From contig JAJNNY010000011.1 of assembly GCA_022453515.1 (NCBI GenBank), forward strand, positions 496,001-560,000: a DNA stretch of 64,000 bases, given 5' to 3'. Origin of the DNA: Astrocystis sublimbata. Lineage: Eukaryota; Ascomycota; Sordariomycetes; Xylariales; Xylariaceae. This document shows, piece after piece, positions 22,977 through 33,588 of the stretch; within the stretch, counting starts at the first letter, position 1; each line of letters begins with the position of its first letter. The notes under the pieces are model-generated. The model saw only the letters and a list, made by a program, of their open reading frames with translations, was not told where the DNA came from and made no database searches. The position numbers and the translations under genes were made by a program.

Positions 22977-24290
22977 ATGGTGTCTCTCTGGCCCTGGAAG
23001 GTGAGTCTTTTGTTGTCCAACCGTCTGCGCCGAGAAGCAGGGCCCTGACCTCGCCGCTATTCACAGGGCGACGATTTCTCCCCGGCCGAGTACGAGAAGA
23101 CCTTGTCCACCCTGTCCACCAAGATCACCAACACCCAGGCCCAGCTCGAGAAGGTCCGCAACAGCGCCCGCCGCATCAAACTCCTGTGGACCCTCTACCT
23201 CGCCTTCGCCTATCTCGTCTACGCCATCGTCTTGACCCTCGTCGTCGGCTGGCAGAACCTCGGTCCCTGGGAATGGACCGGCATGGCCGGCGGGCCCGTC
23301 CTGTAAGAGCCCGTCCCTCTCGAATCCTCGGCCCCTCAAGTGTGCCGACCTGAGAAAGAAAAAAAAATCATGCTAATGGACATGCGCCCCAGCATCTATG
23401 CCATCCGAGCCGCAGCGAAGGCCTACTACAGCTTCCGTCTTGACACCCTTGAAGCCCGCCTCAAGGACCGTAAGGCTGAGCGCGCCAAGACCATCCAGAA
23501 ACTCAAGGATGCTACCAAGTACGACTCTACCCTCGAGTTGCTCGAGAAATACGGCGAGTCTGGCGAGAGGCGCAACAAGGCCAAGAACCAAAAGGGCGCC
23601 AACGACGGCGCGCCCGCCCAAGAGAACGACGGTTCGAGGAAGAAGCACCGCCAGAGTATCGACTCCAGTCACCTCGTCGGACGGACACACCTCCCCCCGC
23701 CCCCGACTGCGAACATCCAACGCCCTTCGACCGCTTCCGGCGTGCCTCCGAACCGTCAAGGCCAGTTTCCCAACTCACGTCTTGAGTCGATCCCCTCGTC
23801 GCCCCATTCTCCACCCATCGAGGAGTTTGCCCCCAACGCCGGGGCACCTTCGTCGTCATACACGCAATACGAAACGAACCCAGGTCCGCCTCGCTGGTAT
23901 GATCGCATTCTGGACCTCATGCTGGGCGACGACGAAACGGCCCCCAAGAATCGCATTGTCTTGATTTGTGGCAAATGCAGGCTGGTCAACGGACAGGCAC
24001 CTCCCGGCGTGAAAAACGTGGCCGAACTCGGAGCTTGGAAATGCATGGGCTGCGGCGCCACCAACGGCGAGATGGACGAGGGCAAGAAGATCATCCAGGA
24101 AGTTCTGGGCGCTAGCAAATCAGGTCGGGATGACAGCAGGAGCACCGACGACAGAGATAGCTTGAGCGATGTCGCCAAGGTCGAACAATATGAGGGAGAC
24201 GACACCACGCAGAGCGAAACGGAGACGAGGCGGAACATGCAGGAACACCGGGCCAAGAGGCGCGATAAGAAGTCTCAGATGGTACCATAG
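22977..24290 (+). CDS. LNP1: Lunapark-family ER junction protein
   Basis: Endoplasmic-reticulum membrane protein that stabilises three-way tubule junctions. Three exons: 22977-23000, 23067-23302 and 23393-24290, giving 385 aa. It starts MVSLWPWKGDDFSPAEYEKT, followed by a short coiled coil (STKITNTQAQLEKVRNSARR). There are two closely spaced membrane segments: WTLYLAFAYLVYAIVLTLVV and the segment around WEWTGMAGGPVLIYAIRAA. YYSFRLDTLEARLKDRKAER follows. A Pro/Ser-rich linker precedes the C-terminal lunapark zinc ribbon with CGKC and CMGC pairs (WYDRILDLMLGDDE just before). The tail is acidic and basic, disordered. The short first exon fits the family. Confidence 0.93.
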
Positions 24291-24640
24291 TAGCAGATCT
24301 CACAGCTAAAGTCAAGGCCACGGCCGGGCTAGTCTATATGCCTATATCAATCAATAAGTCACATATACTCTCTATACCCGCCATGTCAACCTTGTATTAA
24401 ATCCTTCTTACTTCATAAGATCCAGCAGGCAGCAAACTATCTACACTCGCTTGTTAGTATAGATCTCAGTTGGCAACGTCAAACATGCGCGGTATGGCTC
24501 ATTTTATCGCCAATCTGGTCTGTGAAAATCCAGGATGGGAACGTTCTTTTTTGGTATAACGACTGGGGATTGAATAGACTAAAGTATCTACTATCTGACA
24601 CCGCTCAGGTCAACAAGGCAGACTGTGATCACTCACTCAC
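24291..24640. other. Convergent 3' region
   Basis: Between the ends of two converging genes. No coding or structural signal seen. Confidence 0.4.
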
Positions 24641-26145
24641 TTACTGCAGCTGTCCCTTGATTTCGAAATCCGCCTTCGCGTCGCAGGTCTCAAATGTCTC
24701 GACATACGTGCCCCCAAACGCCTCATACTCGTGTGAGAAACTCGAGCAGTCGAGCAGTGGTTTTACGTCCAGGTCGCCGATACTCTGGAATCGCGTTCTG
24801 TGTGGCGAAAAGGGATGAGGGTTTCTCAGCAATGATTGAACAAACAGTCAGTTCCTTGACTGGGTTGGGTTCGACGAGCCCATACGGACAAGCTGGAAAT
24901 CAGAGAGGGACGGAAGGAGGCTGGGTTGGGATTTACAAAGGGAGAGAAAAAGTCAAGTTGGGTTGAGTCAACTTACCCCTGACCACCACCATCGCAAAAC
25001 CAAGTCTGATTCACCCTTAACACATCCCCATCCCCACCTACAATCCAATCGAACCTCGTAACCGGGACATCTCCCTCATTCGCCTCAAACACAGCGCATT
25101 TATACGGCGTCGTATAAACACCATTCAGCGGCCCATGCAGCATCTTCTCCTCACACACTAAGCGCGGAGAGTATCCGTCTAGCGCATGGTTCAGGAGATG
25201 AAAGGAAATATTTGCAGACCCGGGGTCGAGGCCGAATGTTGTTGTGCGGTTCACTGTGGTGAGGTTTGTGACGGTCCAGTCAGGGGTGGCAGCGGTGCAG
25301 GGAGGGGGGGAGAGGATGGAGACGATTGTTGCGGAGAAGGGGAGGTTTGAGTTTGGAGGGGAGGAAAGACAGGATGTTCGCGCTGAGGTCGAGGTGGAGA
25401 ATGTGCAGGTGAAGTTTGTGATGGTTAGGTGGCCTGTGGCGCGCATTGAGAGACTGTTGGGAAAGGAGTTAGAGAGGAATTTATGCCATACACTCGCTCG
25501 TTCTCATCCTTCTCTTCATCTCGTCTTCCTTTTCATTCTCATCTCCCTCTCATCACATCTTCGATTTCCCTCTCCTCTCTCCTCTCCTTTTAGATATCCA
25601 TGACTCACAAACAAATACAAACACAAACCCAGAAAAAGAAACTAAAACTAAAAAAGAAAAACTTACCCCGTCGCAGGACAAACCCACGTCTGCCTCACCT
25701 CCAAAAGATGCGTATTCCACCACACCAACCTGAACTCCGTCTTCACATCCACCTCCCCCTCCCCCTCTCCCCCTCCTTCACAACCAAACCACCCATAAAC
25801 CGGCGTCTCCCCCGCAAGCTGCCGCAAATACTCCTCAGAAAACTCCCTCCCCTCCGCATCGCAGCGTACGGAACCCACCCCATCGAAGTCACTCTGCACG
25901 GAGAAAGCCACGCGCGCAACGTCGAAGTCGTTACCGCTGGACGCGTGTGTAAGTGTCCAGTTCAGGTCGCTGAAGACATATTCTTGAGATGCGGCGTGCC
26001 CGGTGGGGTCGAGGGGTGGGCAGAGGTTTACGTCTGTGTCTGCTTCTTTGGAGGCTTGGGCTGTGTTGGTGAATGTGAGGGTGCTGAGGACGAGGGCGAG
26101 GAGGAGGGGGAGAAGAGAGGTTTTGGGTTTGGGTTTGGATGTCAT
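24641..26145 (-). CDS. Secreted hypothetical protein, Cys-containing
   Basis: Three exons (26145-25667, 25453-24977, 24797-24641) give 370 aa with consistent phases. The first 30 residues form a clear signal peptide: basic start, then SLLPLLLALVLSTLTF and a small-residue cleavage region (NTAQA). The mature chain has about a dozen cysteines and several N-x-S/T sites (LNWTLTH, ITNFTC, TNLT, VNRTT, VNQTW), as for a glycosylated extracellular protein. Exons 1 and 2 each end in a similar pattern (RQTWVCPATG and NQTWFCDGGGQG), suggesting an internal duplication of one domain. Cys spacing does not match CFEM, hydrophobin or LysM families. Function unknown; possibly an effector-like or cell-wall protein. 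Confidence 0.75.
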
Positions 26146-27131
26146 GCTTGTTTGCTTGGTGGACAGGCTGGATGAGGTGAGTCTATACCTGACTACCTAG
26201 GGGTAGGTAGGTTTGGAGGGAGGGCGATAGATAGATAGATAGATGGACAATGAGCGTAGCTGAGCATTGTTTGAGGGGTGTTATCTTTATACTTACTTGC
26301 ATGACCTCCTTACGCACTTACTTACTCGCATACCTTATGTTGTTGTCGTGTTGGTTCTGCAGTCGCTTCTTTGTCCTCGGCGGCTCTTTTTATACCGCGG
26401 TATCCTTGCTGCAATCTTCTGCGGGTTGGTAATTTAAACACAGGTTGCTGGCTGTCTGAGTTAAGAAGGTGTGAAGTAATTCGATCGTTTAGTAGGTACT
26501 AAATAGATGGGATGGGATGGGCGCTATACGACTATGTTGCAATGCCATGCGATGCATGCACGCCTCTTTGCTAGTGCGTTGCAGTATTCGTCCAATCACC
26601 CCCGCGATGGCGTATGATCCGTCAGTGTATGTCATAGTCTCGGCTGTATTTATCTACTCTCATTAGGCACCTTTATACAACTGAAATTTCTCCGCGGTTT
26701 CTTGTGATGAAATTAAACAACTCGGTATACAGACGGATATCAAAGTTGCAAGGGTATATGTGGGACGAGATCATCATGTGCTGTCGGGGTTCCGGGAGCT
26801 ACTAGCAAAAGCGGGATTATGAGGAATCGTAATTAGGTAACTACACGGTGATCAACAAGGTTAAAGCTCACAGAGTTCTTGGTATGGGCCGCGAGCCGCT
26901 TCATCCCCATGATCCACGGTATGGCACATCATGTTCTCAGTATTGACTCTATAGGGGAGACCCGTAAACGACCGACACCGGAAACTAATAAAACCCGTCG
27001 GTTCCCGTTGCGACCTATCACAACATCTGTACCTGCACCACTCAAATGTTCCCAAATCTTAAGGTAGTATCTCATATCTCATTTTTCATCATTCAAGCCT
27101 CTGATTAATTTCGACCGCCATCACCTCGAAC
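26146..27131. other. Divergent promoter region
   Basis: About 1 kb between the secreted-protein gene and the GST gene. Contains a GATA tetranucleotide repeat near 26226-26245 and a GATGG/GGGAT repeat near 26507-26521. No gene seen. Confidence 0.45.
26226..26245. repeat. GATA microsatellite
   Basis: Four to five tandem GATA units. GATA is also the core bound by fungal nitrogen and light GATA factors, so clustered copies upstream of a gene could act as binding sites, but a neutral microsatellite is the simpler reading. Confidence 0.7.
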
Positions 27132-27830
27132 ATGTCGCAAATCACACTATACTACGTCAAAGGAGGATGCTCCCTCTCGCCCCACGCGCTCCTCTGCCAC
27201 ATCGGCGTGCCCTTCCAGCTCGTGGAGATGAAGTGGAGGGCAGACGACGACGGCCTCGAGGCCGCAGACGGCAGCTTCTCCAAGGCCGACTACCGCAAGA
27301 TCAACCCGGCGGGCTACGTGCCCGCCCTCGTCGTCGACGGCGGCGAGGTCATCACGGAGCACTTCGCCGTGGTGACCATGATCGCCTTGCTGTCGCCGGA
27401 CAAGGCGGCCGGGACGGCCCTGCTCGGTGGCGACGGCATGGGCCGCGTGCGCGTGACGCAGTGGATGGCGTGGCTCTCCGACACGCTGCACTCCAACGGC
27501 TGGGGCGGCTTTGCGCATCCGAAGCGCTACGTCGAGGACCGCGTGGATATGTATGAGGTTGTCAAGGCGAAGGGCTGGAAGACTATCGAGGAGTGCCACG
27601 GCATCATTGAGAAGAGGCTGGGAGAGGGCGGCGCGACGTACGCCGTCGGCGGGCAGATGACGGTCGTCGATATCTTCCTCTATGTCTTGTGGGGGTGGGC
27701 TAAGCTTTTTGCCGGCGTTGACCTGGGGGACAGATACCCCAATTTTGAAAAGTTGGTGCGGCACATGGAATCGCTGGATTTCATTAGAAAGGCTGTCGAG
27801 GACGAAGGGCTTAAGCTTCATTTCGGGTGA
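27132..27830 (+). CDS. Glutathione S-transferase
   Basis: Single exon, 232 aa. The N-terminal thioredoxin-like half (residues 3-90) reads ITLYYVKGGCSLSPHALLCH, then NPAGYVPALVVDGGEVITEH, the usual site of glutathione gamma-glutamyl contact (cis-Pro in VPAL, acidic-plus-small pair in ITEH). The C-terminal half is all-helical, with MTVVDIFLYVLWGW matching the conserved GST C-terminal N-capping helix (VDIFLY in place of the usual ADIYL). A Ser at position 14 or 16, or Cys13, may be the catalytic residue, as in beta-like bacterial GSTs, which this resembles. No targeting signal. It likely detoxifies electrophiles in the cytosol. It converges on an FAD monooxygenase, but I see no evidence that they share a pathway. 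Confidence 0.88.
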   Translation: MSQITLYYVKGGCSLSPHALLCHIGVPFQLVEMKWRADDDGLEAADGSFSKADYRKINPAGYVPALVVDGGEVITEHFAVVTMIALLSPDKAAGTALLGGDGMGRVRVTQWMAWLSDTLHSNGWGGFAHPKRYVEDRVDMYEVVKAKGWKTIEECHGIIEKRLGEGGATYAVGGQMTVVDIFLYVLWGWAKLFAGVDLGDRYPNFEKLVRHMESLDFIRKAVEDEGLKLHFG

Positions 27831-28180
27831 TTGAGATTATGATGGGGCGCGGTTCGGTGAAGAGATCACGGTTGATGAGAGATTGTCGCTTCGGCGGCAT
27901 CGATGTTGATATGATAAGTTTCGCCTTTCTCCCTCTCAATATATTTATAAATACACTTTGATGCACAATCTGTAGATGCCTAACGTAGGTTCTCCAGAAA
28001 TCCACCAGATGCCACTGTTAGGAATGAGACTGTCATTCTGCCTATCCCCCATCTATAACCGAAATATCTTTTTCGTGAATCCCCAAAAGACGCCAAAGAT
28101 GCTGAAACCTAGACCCAACTCCTGCCCGCTAATGAGAACCGAAGCAAGATTTTGTAAAAATGCATAATTCCTCTGCGCTC
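27831..28180. other. Convergent 3' region
   Basis: 350 bp between two converging stops; AT-rich, no gene seen. Confidence 0.4.
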
Positions 28181-29533
28181 TTAATTATCCGTCAGCAGCT
28201 GGTCCATGAGCCGATTTGCAGCTGCATGCTGGGCCTCGATTCTCGACTCCTTGAGAAGATGCCAGTGATACTGAAGGCGCGGCCCCATCAGGTAAGGGTT
28301 GAGGCCGACTGTCGGGTCTTTGCCGATGGTGACCAGCCCGCACTGAACGGTGTGGCGACCGGCTTCTTCGGCTCTGGGTCGGCAGACGTGGTCGAACCCT
28401 TGCAGGGCTGCTGGAATCTCCGTCTTGGACGACACCCGGCCGAGCAGCATGCTGAGTATGTAGGCCTCCTCCAGCCCCACGAGCACGTTGACCCCACGCA
28501 CAGCGAAGACGGAATGGGCGGCGTCGTCTATCAGCGCCGCGCAGTTGGTGACATAGGTCCGCGCTTGCTTGTGTTGCATATAGGTGATGCCCGCTAGCTG
28601 GACGGTATACAGACTTTTGATCAACTGGGTAGTTTGCCTGCGCGTTAGCAGTTGCATCACATACAGACGAGGTTTCGTTTGCTGTGTTCTACTAACCTGT
28701 ACCATGCCCCGACATATCGACAAAGGGTTGCTAGCAAAGACGGCCTCAAACTCTTCCGGCGTGAGCAGACTCGCCCACGTGGTCGGCGACCATTCGTTCT
28801 GCACAGCGTAAGCCGTGATGTGAACGTCCGACTCACTACCCATGTAGTCGTGCTGTAGAAAAGTCCCATCGCCAATCCACGACGACGTACAAGGCTTCAG
28901 CGGGTCGAGGAACTCGGGCCCCATGGCCTGCACTGCCTTGCGATAGGGGACCTTGATCGGCAGCCGCCAGACGCCCGTGTGCTGCGGCTTCAGGGCCGGA
29001 TCGTCCGGTCCCAGAACGAACTCGCGCGTAATGCCATGCACGCCGTCGGCGCCGACCACGACGTCGAACTTCTTCTGCGCGCCGCCTGCGAAGTGCAGCA
29101 TCACGCCGCTGGCCCCCGGAAGCTCCGTGATCGAGGTGATGCGCGAGTTGGAGTGGATCATGCGCGGCGGCGTCCCGCGCAGCAGCTCGTCGAGGAATTT
29201 CTGCGGATCGACCATCCGCTCCCGGTAGTCCTGTATCGACGGGATGTCGACGGGCTGCCCGGCGTAGGCGCCGGCGGCGATCCGCGTGTCGGTCGTGGTG
29301 TAGACGGCCTCGGCGCGGCTGAGACAGTCGTCGAGCGACGGGTCTAACCTGCGCAGGATCTCTTCGGACGCAGCAGTCAGTGAGATGACATGACCCTCGG
29401 TCTTGAATACCGGTTGCGGCTCGTAGATCTCTGCGGCGATGTGGGGGTGTCTCAGGAGTCCTCTCAGTAAAGCTGCTGATGCTATCCCCCCGCCTATGAT
29501 CGCGACCCGAATCGTGCAGCGAGAGTCGTTCAT
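28181..29533 (-). CDS. FAD-dependent monooxygenase (salicylate hydroxylase-like)
   Basis: Group A flavoprotein hydroxylase that uses NAD(P)H and oxygen to hydroxylate an aromatic or polyketide-like substrate. Residues 9-28 form the FAD Rossmann motif VAIIGGGIASAALLRGLL, with Ser at the third Gly. FDVVVGADGVHGITR (157-170) is the DG motif. LIDDAAHSVFAVRGVNV (about 335-350) is the second FAD motif, where the usual GDAAH reads DDAAH. The frame is open for 450 aa, but a 72-nt in-phase intron at 28625-28696 (GTTAGT, GCTAACG, CCCAG) probably removes 24 residues, giving exons 29533-28697 and 28624-28181 and a 426-aa protein. No membrane anchor. Substrate unknown. Confidence 0.85.
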   Translation of the reverse strand: MNDSRCTIRVAIIGGGIASAALLRGLLRHPHIAAEIYEPQPVFKTEGHVISLTAASEEILRRLDPSLDDCLSRAEAVYTTTDTRIAAGAYAGQPVDIPSIQDYRERMVDPQKFLDELLRGTPPRMIHSNSRITSITELPGASGVMLHFAGGAQKKFDVVVGADGVHGITREFVLGPDDPALKPQHTGVWRLPIKVPYRKAVQAMGPEFLDPLKPCTSSWIGDGTFLQHDYMGSESDVHITAYAVQNEWSPTTWASLLTPEEFEAVFASNPLSICRGMVQVSRTQQTKPRLYVMQLLTRRQTTQLIKSLYTVQLAGITYMQHKQARTYVTNCAALIDDAAHSVFAVRGVNVLVGLEEAYILSMLLGRVSSKTEIPAALQGFDHVCRPRAEEAGRHTVQCGLVTIGKDPTVGLNPYLMGPRLQYHWHLLKESRIEAQHAAANRLMDQLLTDN

Positions 29534-32500
29534 GGTGATGATGTGTTGCGTGGTTATTATAAGTTAAATCTCAGATGGGATGAAGCGGTGGCCGATATGA
29601 TATATCTGGCTGAGCGGTTATGATTATGGATATAAGAAGTTGTGGTTGGTGAGGCGGTTGGGCCTCAGCTTAAGTATTTCTTTGTGCGCGTTGATGGAAG
29701 CTAGGATTAAGAATCGAAGGTTAGCCTGTGAGGTGTAATCGTCTGTCTGAACCATCTGGACGAATTGGTTCATGATCTGAGCGACACGGGGTGTACACGA
29801 GGGCGTAAAATATCGAGGCGCACGATAGCCGATCTCGTAAGAATTGCGATAAATATGTCACTGACGACGAGCTTGGTACTGTATTCACATCGTCACTCTC
29901 AGCTGGGTCCGTAGGTATTTGTGATATGGTTCTAATTTTGACGCCATGCTGGGACTGCTAGTATACAGTGACTAGGCAACAAGTTAGACCCGTTGTGATG
30001 CGATCGTGGTCGGATCGTCAACTAATCGAGTAGCTTCACGATGGGCTGGCTTTGGGTCACTGGCTATACCGTGCATGGGGAGACAGGGGGGCGGCTGGAG
30101 TGTGGTGTTTTGCTGGCGCTGGTACCGAACATTGCCCAGCTCTGACAGCTTCAATAGCCTTCCCAGAGCAGCCAAAGTGCCAGTTTTTCGTCGTCTAATC
30201 CTCGTTCATCCGCAGTCGCTTCGCCGAGCTCTGTGGAATGCGTGCGGAGTCTCGTGGAAGCGGAACGGAATATGCCAGCTTAGCTCACCATGCGGAATAT
30301 GGCGGTGGTACCAGAAATGGACGTAGGAATACCGTAGCTTAGGTCATACTAGGTAGCCTATAAGTCTCTATCTAATTATAGCATGCAAAAAAAAAAAAAA
30401 AAGATGCTGCCAAGAAGTGAGATGGTGACCGCTTTTCCCAATCCTACTCTTAAGGCTATGTTAGCTAAGACACTATTGTGCAGTTAGCATCATACTACAA
30501 ATAAGTCTTCCCACAAGAGAGAGACCAATTTATAAACTTGGACTTGAAAAACTGCGAATCATAATATGCAAGGGCAATGGTTCGCCTAGGATATTTGCTA
30601 GCGTCAGTCAATGGAGATACCACGTACCTAGATCGGCTTGGTAAACGGGTCCTAGTGGGTAAAGCTACGTTGAAGATTTAAGATTCCGTGCCAAAGTCAT
30701 GCAGTTTGCGCTAACCTCAGGAACTTGCCTAGAGCGTTCCATGAGCATGCTATGGCGTTGATTATACTCTATTTGTCGATAGAGATACCTCGATTCGGGT
30801 TCCAAGTCCTAAGGTAGGTACACATAGTCTGTCTTACATCTTCAAAAGCGATTGCGATGTGATATCCTAGAGAGCGGCCAAGACGGGATCTAGCAAGGGT
30901 CATGACACCGCGGTCCGCTGGGTCTAATTATACATTGGCTATTAGAACATCAGGTTAGCCTGGTGGTGGCTAGTATTGCCGGAACAAGGAATTCGCCGAG
31001 ATTTGGCAAGGATTCTTTCGACTGACCGAAGAGACTTCCAATTCTAGTGCGGAACGGAACTCAAGCTTTGAAGCTGCAATTGAACTAGGCATCCACATTG
31101 GGAGCTTATCAACACCATCCTATATTCTGGTTATGGGTGCACTTACAAATAAGACACAATGAGATCATGAGCAAGATACCGTGGGATGGCATCAGGCCGG
31201 GTGTCGGCCGAGGATCGTACACCCCAGCGATTACAAATAAGCATCATCAGAAGACTGGGTTACTGTTGTTACATTTGGTTACGTGATTGAGACCCATCGG
31301 ATGAACTGCAACGTCAACTGAATTACGCACAGGTACTCACTCACGTAACGGCATCATGTAACGATGGAGATAGTTGAATGGAGATGGCATGGATATCATG
31401 GATGCGTATTGCTTGCTGTGCAGGTTCCTTCCCTGTAACATTCTGGGATGGGCAGGTACCCTCAAACAGCTGCCTGAACACCTCACTCAACCTTGCCGGC
31501 ATGGCAAGGAGTAACCTATGAATCGTTGATAGGCAATATACGGGAGCCATTTTCTAGCAAAGATAACACTGGCGCGCATAGACAGGACCACAGGAGACAT
31601 AGTCTTGACATGGATGTAATGATCCTACTTTGCAGGCCCTTGAGTGCTGGACGAGAAAAGAGACTCCAAGGATCAAGCAAATCACCTTGTTCATGATGCA
31701 TTGTTGTTGTGGCATCGATCAGTGCTGTAGATGGCTTCCGTGATGTGATAATTTTAGTAAGGCTAGCATAGCAGTAGGATTCACGTTGGTCAGTCTCATG
31801 TCATTCATGCCACATAACATGATGTCTCATATGAGATTTGACTCAGCTCTTCGTGCAATGATGGATATTTGGCTTTATAAGGTTTGGTATAAAAAAGTGT
31901 TCAAACGTACACATAAATCACCTGATGTATACTACATCTTGATTTACGAGGGCCTAGGAAAGACATCCTCTCCGTTTGCGAGAATAACACATGCCCGGGA
32001 CACCCAGCAGCGCGGATCATGATCGTATAGTATTCATACATCTCTATTGGGAACTTGAAAGTCTGTGAAATAACTCAAGCCTGTGACACTGACATGTGAT
32101 CAAGTGATGACATGATGTAGCCATATCACTTCTATTGCTCCTGCAGGATGCCAAAGGCAACATCATCTGCATGTTTGCTGATCCTTTCTAATCACCTACT
32201 ACGATATCGGAGGACGGGACACTTACTGGAATAAACTCGTAAGGAATTTCGGGCCGCATAACGCATCTACCCATAACTAGTAAGTCAGAGACTCGTATTC
32301 AAACGCCAGCATGGCGAGGAAGATTCTCAATAAACCTTGTCAACCTCACTCCGCCATGCGTGAAGACTCCCACCCAAAAGCTTCCACAGGTGGTTGAGTC
32401 TTTTATCAATACAACATCGGTCAGCTACCTAGGTAATCTCATCCGAACGAGCCGAGGAATCGGCACAACGAAGCATGATCGCATGACATCAATACCGCGC

Positions 32501-33588
32501 TACTTGGATGAAAACGATGAAAAGGGGAAGATGTGATTTTATGAAAGTTTACTAAGTTTCCAGGATTTCAGATAGTAAGGATGAATCTTCTGCTTTATAT
32601 GATATCACCAGTCGCGTGCTATGTTTCTAAAACTAAGAAAAGTGATAGTGTTCTTCTTTAGTTGCAGCTTCAGGTCCAAATATCCCCTTCTTCTCAGTTC
32701 TATACATGGCGCGTGTCATGCCAAGTAGTCTTTTATCTATGAAAGTTGTGCTTCTAGGGTAAGGAAGGAAAGTAACGAAGAGACATGAATAGAAGAAAGA
32801 AAGGAGAGGGGCGGGGGGGGCTGACTTCAATTGCCATCATGTTCAAGCTTTAAGTGGATTGAAAAGAATCCTACTTTTGGTAGTCGAAATTGAACTGGAG
32901 TTCATGTTGAGCTCTGGTGGTTTAATTTGATGCCTAAGGGGGTAGGTGGCAGACTTAGTGAATCTTGTTATATGTTCTGAGATATTTGCACTCCCCATTC
33001 TTCCTGCCTCTGACCACTTACTAATTTTCAGTTTCTTATCAGTACCGGACCTGCTTCTTGATCAAACCCCGTGGATGAATGGCATAAATTGCGTAATGGC
33101 AGAACGCAATGATCACGGACAGCTACCTACGCCCCGAATGCCGAGTTACCTTACAGTGTGACGACTTTTTACAGGCTGCCTGCTCCGGTAGTCTACAGTG
33201 CGATGGCGGGAATGCTGTACGGTCTCTAGGCCTGTCTTGGGCAGAGCGTCCCTTACCTGCAACCACTATGGCGAAGGCCGCTAGAGGTTACACACTGTGG
33301 TGGGATAGCGTCCGTCTCTGGTTGCAATACAGAGGTGAATAGTGGCATTGTTGCATGCCCGCCTTGCAAAAAACCACAACCGTAAATGTTTAATCACTTT
33401 TGACTTAGATACATGGTCTACATCACGCACCTTTAGACACAACCTCTCATCTTCTTCATCCGTTCTCAGACGTTGGGCGTCCGGGGTCTTTCGTGCAAGT
33501 CCAGCAATACAAAAAAACCCGATCGCTTTTGCGCATACTCAGAATTTTCACCCACTTTTATCGTCCGCTCTCGGCAATAGAGGACTGC
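29534..33588. other. Gene-poor 4 kb stretch
   Basis: No ORF here has a recognisable domain or plausible splicing. It contains an A16 run at 30387-30402. The right end (about 33350-33588) is probably the SAICAR synthetase leader and contains a seven-codon upstream ORF at 33413-33436. I found no transposase or reverse-transcriptase motif and no tRNA-like sequence. Confidence 0.45.
30387..30402. repeat. Homopolymer A16
   Basis: A run of 16 A residues. It could be the poly(A) scar of a retroposed sequence, but I see no flanking target-site duplication, so I call it a simple repeat. Confidence 0.75.

Noticed and set aside
28638..28696. 59-nt intron in the monooxygenase using the nearer GCGCAG acceptor
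   Set aside because: It shifts the frame and loses the DDAAH motif; the 72-nt option keeps the frame.
27132..29533. GST plus FAD monooxygenase as a secondary-metabolite cluster
   Set aside because: No synthase, regulator or transporter beside them; two genes alone do not make a cluster.
30387..30402. A16 as the tail of a retroelement
   Set aside because: No element body or target-site duplication seen next to it.
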